Below the pieces are notes generated by a model. The model was not told the origin of the DNA. It was given only the letters and a program-made list of their open reading frames with translations, and made no database searches. From Corynebacterium glaucum (GTDB taxonomy: Bacteria > Actinomycetota > Actinomycetes > Mycobacteriales > Mycobacteriaceae): 64,000 bases of DNA. The stretch covers positions 1,054,001 to 1,118,000 of the forward strand of contig NZ_CP047358.1 in NCBI RefSeq assembly GCF_030408855.1, written 5' to 3'. This document shows positions 39,173 to 47,023 of this stretch, piece by piece. Each line of letters begins with the position of its first letter. Within the stretch, counting starts at the first letter, position 1. The position numbers were made by a program, and so were the translations under genes.

Positions 39173-40629
39173 AGGGGCTGAAGGACCTGCAATCGCTGCG
39201 GTCGGTGAGCAGCGCGACGATTGGGCAGGGTCTAAATTTCCTCGCGATGCTTCTGCCTGTGTTCGCGCAGCGCGGCGACCAGCTTGCGTATCTCCTCGTT
39301 CCACTCTCGCTAGCTACGGTCTTGCATAAAGTTGGGTTCCTCTGCTTCAACGTGCGCTACCTGGGCATTCGGCGAGAGCAGGAGGGGATTGCGACCGCAA
39401 CCTCTTTCTGGGGGCTAGTCGGGGCGACTGTTGTGATGTTGGCGTTAGCCGGAGTCATTGCGCTGTGGAGCTCCAGATGGGCGATCGTTGCTCTCGCAGC
39501 GAGTTTCCTCATCATCAGCCACGGCCTGTACTTCATGGCGGTGACCATCCTTATTGCGGAGAACAAGCTCGGCGCGTACGGGACTGGGCGTCTCATATAC
39601 GGGGTGTTGAACATTGGGCTCACAGCAGCGGCGGTATACTTCGTTCCCAGCCGTGCAGGCTTGATCTACGTTGCTTTCGTGCTCACATCAGTTATTGGGG
39701 TGTGGATGCTGAGCCGAGCGGATAACAAAGTGCACGGCTTTGTGAGGAGCCATTCGCGTCAAGCCTTCGGCCCCGAGGGCATTGCGTATGTGAAGGAGAG
39801 CTCCCCAGTCGTGGGCTCCACGGTCGTGGCCGAGATGGGCTTTCAAATCAACGGGTTCTTCACCCCGCTGATGGGACACCTGCAAGAGATGTGGGCAATC
39901 GTGGTTCGCATTGCTGGCGGATTCGCCACCGTCGGCTCACAGGTTCTCGCGCCTGTCTTTGAGTCGAAGGTTTCTTTTGCTTTGCGGAATTCGCAGCTCG
40001 ATGAAGCATTTGTCTGGGTGAAACGCAGCCAGTTGGCCGGCATCGGTTTCGCTTTGGCAACCGGGTTGTTCCAGACGCTGCTCATCTACGTGCTGTACGG
40101 TAGCGAGTACAGCTGGTTGATCATCGTGAGCGGCAGCCTCTATTCGGCAGCGTTCTTGTCCTCCACCGTGCCCGGGAAGATGCCGTTCCTCATGGGCCGG
40201 AATAAGACGATCTTGGTGTGGTCGCTGCTGCGCGTTGGCTGCCACATCCCTCTGTTCGCGATGCGCGACGAGAAGCTTTTCATCGCTGTATGCGCGGTGC
40301 AACTCATCTTTGCGATTTGGCTGATTGGCATCACGTATTTGCCGCCGAAGCGTTCCCAGGTTGATGCCGCAGCTCAGGTCTCCGAAGAAGAGGACGAGGC
40401 GGCCGAGCAGGTCACCGACGGAGTCTCTGGCTCGGCGCTTACTGCGCCTCCCGCCGGCACTCAAAGTCGGGCTGACGGCAACGGTGACGAGAATGCACCC
40501 ACGAACTTGTCAGCGGCGTTGAAGGCTACACCAGCGCCAGAAGTGGTTTGGGAGAGAACTCTCCCGCCGTTTGCCACACGCGACGGGGTGAATGCTCCAC
40601 AGAACCAGCGGCGCGACCGCAGGGACTGA
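39169..40629 (+). CDS. Wzx-like polysaccharide flippase with C-terminal tail
   Basis: A 486-residue membrane protein with about 12 helices (10-395) in the MATE/MOP pattern of O-unit flippases, followed by a soluble, acidic and Pro/Ala-rich tail of some 90 residues. The presumed task is to turn the lipid-linked repeat unit to the outer face. TTG 39169 overlaps the previous stop by four bases (TTGA). The final gene of the operon; it converges on a glycosyltransferase gene with only 5 bp between. The tail echoes that of the polymerase candidate. Confidence 0.75.
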   Translation: MKGLKDLQSLRSVSSATIGQGLNFLAMLLPVFAQRGDQLAYLLVPLSLATVLHKVGFLCFNVRYLGIRREQEGIATATSFWGLVGATVVMLALAGVIALWSSRWAIVALAASFLIISHGLYFMAVTILIAENKLGAYGTGRLIYGVLNIGLTAAAVYFVPSRAGLIYVAFVLTSVIGVWMLSRADNKVHGFVRSHSRQAFGPEGIAYVKESSPVVGSTVVAEMGFQINGFFTPLMGHLQEMWAIVVRIAGGFATVGSQVLAPVFESKVSFALRNSQLDEAFVWVKRSQLAGIGFALATGLFQTLLIYVLYGSEYSWLIIVSGSLYSAAFLSSTVPGKMPFLMGRNKTILVWSLLRVGCHIPLFAMRDEKLFIAVCAVQLIFAIWLIGITYLPPKRSQVDAAAQVSEEEDEAAEQVTDGVSGSALTAPPAGTQSRADGNGDENAPTNLSAALKATPAPEVVWERTLPPFATRDGVNAPQNQRRDRRD

Positions 40630-40634
40630 ACCTA

Positions 40635-41756
40635 CTAACCCTCGCGGATGAGTTCAGCGAGCTGCGCCCACGTTTGCGAGGTGCGTAGCTGCTCTACTGC
40701 TGCAGCACTCAGGCCGTCGTAAATCTCCGGCTGCAGTACACTGCGCATCGCTTCAGCGACAGCCAAGGGGCTGGTCTCGGTGGCGACGGCACCGAAACCA
40801 TCCGCTTGGCTTGGCAATGCGCCTACTGGTGTAACCACGCATGGAATGGCATTCGCTTTTGCCAAGGTTATCGGTCCAGACTGGCTCGCCGAGGTGTAAG
40901 GCAGGATCATCGCGTCGAAGCTGTTGACCAGCGAGTCGACTTCGTCTTCTGGGATCCAACGGATGTCCCATTCAGCCTGGTTCCCCAACGGCGAGACCTT
41001 GAGGTGTTCTTCTGGGCCGAACCCGATGATTCGCACTTGAAACTCAGGCACTTGCGGGTCTGAGCGAAGGATCTCTGCTGCCTGGAGAAGGAGTTCCACG
41101 CCCTTGTACTTCTGCAGCCGGCCAAACATCCCGAAAATGAACGGCCTGCCAGTGGGGAACTGGCGAGCAGGAACCCCATCTGTTCGGTGGCCAAACGGTG
41201 GGTGCGAACCGACGGTGATCTTTTTTTGCGACTGCTGTTTCAGTACCTCTCGCACTGCGGGAGAGAAAGTCGCGAGCCGGTCTGCGAACTTCAGTTCAAT
41301 GATCCGTCCCAGGCGCTGCACAAAGTTGGATTCGCCGGGATGGTGCTCCCCATCGTGGATGCAGGCGACGTACTCCACCGAGCGGGGCACAAGCAGCGGC
41401 AGTGCCAGGGACTGGTATACGCTCTCCATCACGCCCACGACGCGCTTGACGTTGTGTGCACGGAGCCAGCGACGCATCCGGAGTGCGTTGAACGCCAAGC
41501 GGGGGAGTCCCAGGATGACTCCAAGGTTGGAGTTATATGTCGGAATCGCAATGGAAGGTACTGGCAAAGTCTCTAGCCGCGGTGCGATTTCGGCGTCCGG
41601 GTTGTAGCTCAGCAGGGTTGCCCCGGTGTTGAGAAGATCTCCCTCGATCAGTTCAAGAAGGAAGCGTGGACCGCCGCCGGTCCTTCCCCAATGCACCCAG
41701 CAAGTGCTCGAACTCGCGTCAAGTGCGGTTGTCTTGAGATCTGATAATTTCTGCAC
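40635..41756 (-). CDS. Glycosyltransferase family 4
   Basis: A 373-residue GT4-type transferase in convergent orientation to the main polysaccharide operon. HWGRTGGGPRFLLEL is the N-terminal glycine-rich acceptor loop; FIFGMFGRLQKYKGVELLLQ near residue 205 starts the donor domain, with ILPYTSASQSGPITLAKA as the E-x7-E region; here Ser replaces the first Glu, so the catalytic set is not canonical. GTG 41756 is preceded by TATGAT at 6 bp. Probably part of the same pathway. Confidence 0.82.
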   Translation of the reverse strand: MQKLSDLKTTALDASSSTCWVHWGRTGGGPRFLLELIEGDLLNTGATLLSYNPDAEIAPRLETLPVPSIAIPTYNSNLGVILGLPRLAFNALRMRRWLRAHNVKRVVGVMESVYQSLALPLLVPRSVEYVACIHDGEHHPGESNFVQRLGRIIELKFADRLATFSPAVREVLKQQSQKKITVGSHPPFGHRTDGVPARQFPTGRPFIFGMFGRLQKYKGVELLLQAAEILRSDPQVPEFQVRIIGFGPEEHLKVSPLGNQAEWDIRWIPEDEVDSLVNSFDAMILPYTSASQSGPITLAKANAIPCVVTPVGALPSQADGFGAVATETSPLAVAEAMRSVLQPEIYDGLSAAAVEQLRTSQTWAQLAELIREG

Positions 41757-42015
41757 GGCAACATCATAGGTAGTCGTTGAAAACTCACCATAGTCGGGGT
41801 GGGGTCTTTGGTCTAGTGCTTTCGTCCTGGCTAGTGGAGGTGGGACCTTTACTTCGCGGGGACTGGGAGAAGTAGTCCGCGACTTGTGCGAACTCTATTG
41901 ACAGGATCGCATTCTAGACGCGTAGGGGTGCCGTTTGCGTAGACATTTGCGGTGCCCTCCGGACTACTACTACGCGCCGGCGGCACGAACCCTGAAGCTT
42001 CCTGAAGGAGGTGTC
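41757..42015. other. 259-bp non-coding stretch between polysaccharide and PrsW blocks
   Basis: Apart from the TATGAT -10 element at 41763-41768 serving the glycosyltransferase gene on its left, I see no coding frame with a credible start and no clear repeat or terminator here. Confidence 0.5.
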
Positions 42016-42852
42016 CTAGCCGGCAAGTGTGCCGACCGGCTCTTGACGACGGCCGATCTTGCGTGAGCGGATATACAGCCAGATGACGAGAATCCATTGA
42101 AGCGCCGTGGCACCGACCAGTGCGAGGCCCTGGGCATCTGGGTTGAAAGATGCTACGAACGCGGGGAGGGCGTTGTATGCGGCGTGAACGGCATAGCCCA
42201 AAGCGAACCACGTCACTAGCTTCCTGACTCGCCAGCCAAGGTCTTTATCCGTGCGAGAAATAAAACATCCAATGCCCCATGCCAGGATGCCCGCATACAT
42301 GCTGTGGCTGAATGGACAGGCCAACGCACGCCCGAGGTAACCCGTGAGGGCACCATCCACGTCCGAAGTAAGCGATTGGAGTGCGGTTTGGGTTATGTAG
42401 CTGATGTTTTCCATGATCGAGAATCCGCCACCGACAACAATTCCGAGCACGGTGGCCTCAATCGGCCTGCGGACCTTGACACACCCGATCGCTACAAACA
42501 ACACCGCGAGCCCCTTCGCAGTTTCTTCCGCGGAAGGAGTCAGAAGCGCAGCTACCCACTCGGGCCAATCAAATGCGGACTGCAAAGACGAAATTGCCCC
42601 GTTTGAGGGGATCGCGATCCCGCCGGCCATTCCGGCGATGAGCCCCGCCCACCAGAACCAGCGGTTTGCTGGACGACCAGGATGGCGTCGCACAGCGAGC
42701 CAAATGAAGAGCGCCTGTAGCGCAGCCCAGGCGAGGGCCATGCCCCAGGCGGCGTTGCTTGCCGGCGCATGTGTCAGCGACCGAGTGCTGACAAAGAGCC
42801 CGACTGGTATGAAGACAATCAGGAAAATTCGCGCGAGGTTCTTAGCGGACAT
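42016..42852 (-). CDS. PrsW-family intramembrane metalloprotease (module 1)
   Basis: A 278-residue membrane protein with about eight helices. PrsW family blocks are present in order: SAEETAKGLAVLF (EExxK), RRPIEATVLGIVVGGGFSIMEN, CPFSHSMYAGILAWG and GYAVHAAYNALP, the last two giving metal-binding histidines. In Bacillus, PrsW cuts an anti-sigma factor; here the likely partner is the adjacent anchored protein, which is inference. ATG 42852 follows AGGAGG at 8 bp, better than ATG 42858. It overlaps the stop of the anchored protein gene by 11 bp. Confidence 0.88.
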   Translation of the reverse strand: MSAKNLARIFLIVFIPVGLFVSTRSLTHAPASNAAWGMALAWAALQALFIWLAVRRHPGRPANRWFWWAGLIAGMAGGIAIPSNGAISSLQSAFDWPEWVAALLTPSAEETAKGLAVLFVAIGCVKVRRPIEATVLGIVVGGGFSIMENISYITQTALQSLTSDVDGALTGYLGRALACPFSHSMYAGILAWGIGCFISRTDKDLGWRVRKLVTWFALGYAVHAAYNALPAFVASFNPDAQGLALVGATALQWILVIWLYIRSRKIGRRQEPVGTLAG

Positions 42853-43423
42853 TGGCATCCTCCTGGCTGCGAATATCGTCGATGAGCGGTTGCGCCAGCG
42901 CGTCAGGATCACCACCGGCAAACGTGAAATACACGCTGGAGCTTTCTTCCTGGGGGACCGAGACTGCCACGAGCCGACCCTTCGGCCGATCAGCTCGCTT
43001 GAGGCGTGCGTCCCCGCCGAGGTCTTCCACGTCGCTGGTATCTGGTTCGCGGTCGAGAAGCTGCATGCGTACGTAGCGCGCCAACGCGAGATCCGGATCG
43101 TCGGTGGTTCCTCCGGACTTCGCCGTCACCACGGTTTCCCCGCATGTCCACCGCTGTACAGAGTCGTTGTAACTCGTGCGGCTGCGGCACACCAAGTCGC
43201 CGCCATCGCGTCCCGGCACCGTGATGCCCGCCAGCGAAACTGGTTTCTTTGCCGTTTCCCTGGCGACGTCATCGTCACCGGGATGACTGCGAGCGACGAG
43301 TATGGGAGCCCCCATTGCAACAGCTGCAAGGAGCACCGCGGCCACCAAAGTAACGAGTGTTGAGCGCTGCTCTTCAACCGGAATAACTCTATCAGCGTCA
43401 ATAACATCTATAGGTGAAGTCAC
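42842..43423 (-). CDS. Anchored extracytoplasmic protein paired with PrsW (module 1)
   Basis: A 193-residue protein with a signal-anchor helix at about 24-46 and an exported domain. I recognise no family. The exported part has two cysteines 15 residues apart, the second in QRWTC, then alternating strands. The 44.3-kb gene shares this layout (two Cys, Trp before the second, about 170-190 residues, next to prsW). GTG 43423 has TAGCAT 7 bp upstream. It may be the substrate or a regulator of the PrsW protease encoded just downstream. Confidence 0.72.
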   Translation of the reverse strand: MTSPIDVIDADRVIPVEEQRSTLVTLVAAVLLAAVAMGAPILVARSHPGDDDVARETAKKPVSLAGITVPGRDGGDLVCRSRTSYNDSVQRWTCGETVVTAKSGGTTDDPDLALARYVRMQLLDREPDTSDVEDLGGDARLKRADRPKGRLVAVSVPQEESSSVYFTFAGGDPDALAQPLIDDIRSQEDANVR

Positions 43424-43430
43424 TCGGGTT

Positions 43431-43436
43431 ATGCTA
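43431..43436 (-). promoter_or_regulatory. -10 hexamer TAGCAT, leaderless start of PrsW module 1
   Basis: TAGCAT on the minus strand ends 7 bp before GTG 43423, so the second module in transcription order has its own promoter. Confidence 0.55.
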
Positions 43437-43489
43437 GGCCACCCCGAATCTCCCGGGCGTACCTGGTCCGAGTTTGAGAGAACCGGTCA

Positions 43490-44314
43490 TCACTTACCTG
43501 GCGAGACCTGCGCTGCCGCGTCCCGACGGCCGATTGCACGGGAACGCCGGTAGAGCCAGATGAGAAGCATCCACTCCACAACCGTCACTGTGACCATTGC
43601 AATAAGGCCGGCGATTCCGGGGATTACGCGGGAAGCGTTGAACGTGCCATGGAGCGCTGTGGCGAGGAGAAACCAGACGGCGAAATGAGCCAGGCGCCAA
43701 TCAAGTGGCTGGTCAGTGTGGCAGAGGAATACGCCGAGGCCCCATGCGGCTAAACCGGTATACACCGCGTGCGAGAAGGGGCCCAAGACGAAAAGCGCCG
43801 TCATTGTGCCCACCCCATTGAAATAGTCGGACTGCAGGTCCATTGATGCGGCAATCAACGAATTGTTGACGACTTCTGCGACGGTGAAGCCGGCACCGAC
43901 TGCCATACCAACAACCGCGGCCTCTATCGGGCGGCGAATTGGGACGAGTGCCGCGATCAACGCGAAGACCGCGAGGAACTTCGCCGTTTCCTCTGGAAAG
44001 GAGGAAAATAGGCTCATCACCGCTTCCGGCAGGCTCGCTGCAGCTTGGAGGTAAGCGGTATTTGCCGGTGCAATTGCTACGGATATCCCCACCCCACCAA
44101 GAAAGCCGGCGGGCAGCCACCACGGATTCCCAGGGCGTCCCGGGTGCTTGCGCAACAGAAGTGAGACGACAGTGACAGCGACGATGACGAATCCTGCCAG
44201 GATGCCGGCGAACACAGAAGTCCAGGGCACCAGCGTGAGACGATAGACATACAGGGTGGCCAAACCGAGAATTGCAATCCCGCAAAGTGCCTGCGCCACG
44301 AGTTGCTTGCGCAC
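43490..44314 (-). CDS. PrsW-family intramembrane metalloprotease (module 2)
   Basis: A 274-residue paralogue of the module 1 protease with about eight helices. Blocks: FPEETAKFLAVFA, RRPIEAAVVGMAVGAGFTVAEV, GPFSHAVYTGLAAWG, and ALHGTFNASR. The EExxK and both His blocks are kept, but MEN of module 1 reads AEV, so one polar residue differs. GTG 44314 shares one base with the stop of the upstream anchored protein. Sequence match to module 1 over the whole length shows duplication of the pair. Confidence 0.86.
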   Translation of the reverse strand: MRKQLVAQALCGIAILGLATLYVYRLTLVPWTSVFAGILAGFVIVAVTVVSLLLRKHPGRPGNPWWLPAGFLGGVGISVAIAPANTAYLQAAASLPEAVMSLFSSFPEETAKFLAVFALIAALVPIRRPIEAAVVGMAVGAGFTVAEVVNNSLIAASMDLQSDYFNGVGTMTALFVLGPFSHAVYTGLAAWGLGVFLCHTDQPLDWRLAHFAVWFLLATALHGTFNASRVIPGIAGLIAMVTVTVVEWMLLIWLYRRSRAIGRRDAAAQVSPGK

Positions 44315-44832
44315 TAGCGCACCTCCTCTTGCACGAATTGGTTGACGATCTCGCGGCCTCTGTCGTCGGCCGCGGCGACGTAGATAGTGATGTCACCGCG
44401 CTCGACAGCGGCAAGTGAGACTCCGTTGCGGTACAGCTCGTACACGTTAGGTGCGGGGTGCTCGAGCTCATTGGGGCTGACGGACTCCCCGCTGGTGATT
44501 TGCCAATAGAACCTCGCGACGGTCTTCGTCCGCTCCGCTTCAACATCTGCTGTGTAGTCGGTGCGTATCTCGATCGAAGTGTCATCGCAGTCCCACCTCC
44601 ACCGGCCGGTCACGCCATCGCTGCTGTTCGCCGATTTCTGTGCGCACTGCAGAGGGGCCCCATTGGTGTCGCGCAGGGTGGCACCACCCGCAGAGACTTC
44701 GGTGAGTTCAGGTTCGGCATTGCTCGTTACCGCCTGAGCGACGAACGGGGCCGAGAGAATGAGTGTGCCGACGGCCACGATGGCGAGTGTGCCCGAGCGG
44801 GTGCCACTGTCAGAAAAGTCGGGGTACTTCAT
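44314..44832 (-). CDS. Anchored extracytoplasmic protein paired with PrsW (module 2)
   Basis: A 172-residue protein with an N-terminal signal anchor (about 14-36) and an exported domain with two cysteines 19 residues apart, the second in RWRWDC. Family not recognised; layout parallels the 42842 gene. The second of two adjacent ATGs (44832) is chosen because a TATCCT -10 element then sits at the usual 7 bp; the first (44835) would leave only 4 bp. First gene of the module 2 operon. Confidence 0.7.
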   Translation of the reverse strand: MKYPDFSDSGTRSGTLAIVAVGTLILSAPFVAQAVTSNAEPELTEVSAGGATLRDTNGAPLQCAQKSANSSDGVTGRWRWDCDDTSIEIRTDYTADVEAERTKTVARFYWQITSGESVSPNELEHPAPNVYELYRNGVSLAAVERGDITIYVAAADDRGREIVNQFVQEEVR

Positions 44833-44839
44833 CATGAAG

Positions 44840-44845
44840 AGGATA
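44840..44845 (-). promoter_or_regulatory. -10 hexamer TATCCT, leaderless start of PrsW module 2
   Basis: TATCCT on the minus strand lies 7 bp before ATG 44832, which decides between the two adjacent ATG codons. Confidence 0.5.
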
Positions 44846-44904
44846 GGATATACCGCTCAATCGCTCTCAAGCCGCCCGGACGGTGAAAACCTCGGCCGAA
44901 GAAT

Positions 44905-44910
44905 TAGGGT
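44905..44910 (+). promoter_or_regulatory. -10 hexamer TAGGGT, leaderless start of the GNAT gene
   Basis: TAGGGT ends 8 bp before ATG 44919. Confidence 0.5.
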
Positions 44911-44918
44911 AATTGCCC

Positions 44919-45503
44919 ATGGATATTGATCGCGAGAACTTTTTCGCAGCCCCGACGCTGGCAAATGAATGGGTCACCCTCGAGCCACTTAGCGGCGAGC
45001 ACGCGGATGCGCTCGCCGCCGCTGTCGGTGACCTTCACGAATTGTGGTATCAGGACCACATTCCGTCGATAAGCGAAGTCCCCGAGTACATCGAGCGACT
45101 GCTCGGGGAGGACAACCGCGTCGCGTGGACGATCGTCAACCCTGACGGCACCCCGGTCGGGGTGACAACGTACCTCCACCTCGACCCGGTAAATCGCAAT
45201 CTCGAGATCGGCTCCACCTGGATCGGCGCCGACTTTCAGGGAGGTGCGCTCAATCCCGCAGCGAAGTTGCTCTTGTTGCAGCGCGCCTTCGAGGACCTTC
45301 GCTGCTTGCGAGTAGAAATTCGCACCCACTACATGAACCGCCAGTCGCGTGCGGCCATCGAAAAGGTCGGCGCGAAGCTTGACGGAGTGCTCCGGCGGCA
45401 CAAGATCCTAAAGTCCGGCCTCGTGCGTGATACCTGCGTGTACTCCATCCTTGACACTGAGTGGCCCGAGGTGAAAACCGGCCTGCAGGCGCGACTAGAC
45501 TGA
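44919..45503 (+). CDS. GNAT acetyltransferase, RimJ/RimL type
   Basis: A 194-residue acetyltransferase. [15 protein letters not shown] near residue 22 is the RimJ/L-type N-terminus; the acetyl-CoA region is [24 protein letters not shown] near 90, and [29 protein letters not shown] carries the C-terminal signature. Substrate unknown; N-terminal or antibiotic acetylation are both possible. ATG 44919 is chosen over the in-frame TTG at 44913 from the -10 element. gatB begins 5 bp after the stop but has its own promoter. Confidence 0.85.
   Translation: MDIDRENFFAAPTLANEWVTLEPLSGEHADALAAAVGDLHELWYQDHIPSISEVPEYIERLLGEDNRVAWTIVNPDGTPVGVTTYLHLDPVNRNLEIGSTWIGADFQGGALNPAAKLLLLQRAFEDLRCLRVEIRTHYMNRQSRAAIEKVGAKLDGVLRRHKILKSGLVRDTCVYSILDTEWPEVKTGLQARLD
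45496..45501 (+). promoter_or_regulatory. -10 hexamer TAGACT, leaderless start of gatB
   Basis: TAGACT overlaps the end of the GNAT gene and ends 7 bp before ATG 45509. Confidence 0.6.
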
Positions 45504-45508
45504 ACGCC

Positions 45509-47011
45509 ATGACTGCGTACGACCTGATGGATTTTGACGAGGTGCTGGAGAAGTACGACCCGGTCATGGGTCTTGAGGTGCACGTCGAGCTCGCGACGGA
45601 AACAAAGATGTTCTCCACCTCCTCTGCTCACTTTGGTGCGGAGCCTAACACCAACATCGACCCCGTCTCGCTGGGTCTTCCGGGCGCATTGCCCGTGGTC
45701 AACGCGAAGGGGGTGGAGTGGGCCATCAAAATCGGCCTTGCACTGAACTGCAAGATCGCCGAATCGTCCCGCTTCGCTCGGAAAAACTACTTCTACCCGG
45801 ACCAGCCGAAGAACTACCAGATCTCGCAGTACGACGAGCCAATCGCTTACGACGGCTACTTGGACGTGGTTTTGGAGGATGGCACTGAGTGGCGCGTGGA
45901 GATCGAGCGCGCGCACATGGAGGAAGACACCGGCAAGCTCACACACCTGGGTTCCGCATCCGGGCGCATTACCGGTGCGACCGCCTCGCTGGTGGACTGC
46001 AACCGTGCCGGCATTCCGCTGATTGAGATCGTGACCAAGCCCATCGAGGGCGCGGGCGAGCGCGCGCCCGAGGTCGCCAAGGCGTACGTCGGCGCGCTTC
46101 GCGAGCTGGTCAAGGCGCTCGGGGTTTCCGACGCGCGCATGGATCAAGGTTCGATGCGCTGCGACGCCAACGTGTCGCTGCGCCCGATTGGCCAGGAAAA
46201 GTTTGGCACCCGCACCGAAACGAAGAACATCAACTCGCTGAAGTCGGTCGAACAGGCGGTGCGTTTCGAGATGCAGCGTCAAGCCGCCGTGCTAGACAAC
46301 GGCGAGGAAATCATCCAGGAGACCCGCCACTACCAGGAGAAGGACGGCACCACATCCAAAGGCCGCCCCAAGGAGGAGGCGAGCGACTACCGCTACTTCA
46401 ACGACCCGGATCTGCCGCCGGTGATCGCCAAACCGCAGTGGGTTGAGGAGATCCGCGCGACTTTGCCGGAACTGCCGTGGGTGCGTCGCGCCCGCATCCA
46501 GGAGGAGTGGCAGTTGCCGGAGAAGGAGTTCCGCGATCTGGTCAACGCCGGTGCACTCGACCTCATCGTGGACACGGTGGAGGCCGGCGCTACTCCGGAC
46601 GAGGCCCGCGCGTGGTGGGTCAGCTACATCAACGGCAAAGCGAACGAGGCCGGAAAGGATCTCGACGCGCTTGGTGTCACCCCGCAGGACGTTGCCCGCG
46701 TTGTCGAGCTGGTCAAGGACGGCAAACTGACCACCAAGCTTGGGCGCCAAGCTATCGATGGTGTGATCGAGGGCGATGGCAGCGTCGACGAAGTCGTCGC
46801 CAAGCGTGGGCTCGAAGTGGTGCGTGACGACGGTGCGATTGAGGCTGCCGTAGACGAGGCTCTGGCCGCAAACCCGGACATCGTGGAGAAATACCGCGCC
46901 GGTAACACCAAGGTCACCGGCGCCATTGTTGGTGCTGTAATGAAGGCAACACAGGGCAAGGCCGACCCAGGCCAAGTCAACAAGCTCATCGCGGCCAAGC
47001 TCGCAGACTAG
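45509..47011 (+). CDS. gatB: Asp/Glu-tRNA amidotransferase subunit B (GatB)
   Basis: The kinase and tRNA-binding subunit of GatCAB. The 500-residue protein has [61 protein letters not shown], and the C-terminal Yqey-like helical domain used for tRNA recognition. The family's N-terminal zinc Cys pattern is not evident here, as in other actinobacteria. ATG 45509 has a -10 element at 7 bp. Ends 12 bp from the convergent YkvI-type gene. Confidence 0.96.
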   Translation: MTAYDLMDFDEVLEKYDPVMGLEVHVELATETKMFSTSSAHFGAEPNTNIDPVSLGLPGALPVVNAKGVEWAIKIGLALNCKIAESSRFARKNYFYPDQPKNYQISQYDEPIAYDGYLDVVLEDGTEWRVEIERAHMEEDTGKLTHLGSASGRITGATASLVDCNRAGIPLIEIVTKPIEGAGERAPEVAKAYVGALRELVKALGVSDARMDQGSMRCDANVSLRPIGQEKFGTRTETKNINSLKSVEQAVRFEMQRQAAVLDNGEEIIQETRHYQEKDGTTSKGRPKEEASDYRYFNDPDLPPVIAKPQWVEEIRATLPELPWVRRARIQEEWQLPEKEFRDLVNAGALDLIVDTVEAGATPDEARAWWVSYINGKANEAGKDLDALGVTPQDVARVVELVKDGKLTTKLGRQAIDGVIEGDGSVDEVVAKRGLEVVRDDGAIEAAVDEALAANPDIVEKYRAGNTKVTGAIVGAVMKATQGKADPGQVNKLIAAKLAD

Positions 47012-47023
47012 GCGAGCGGGCGG

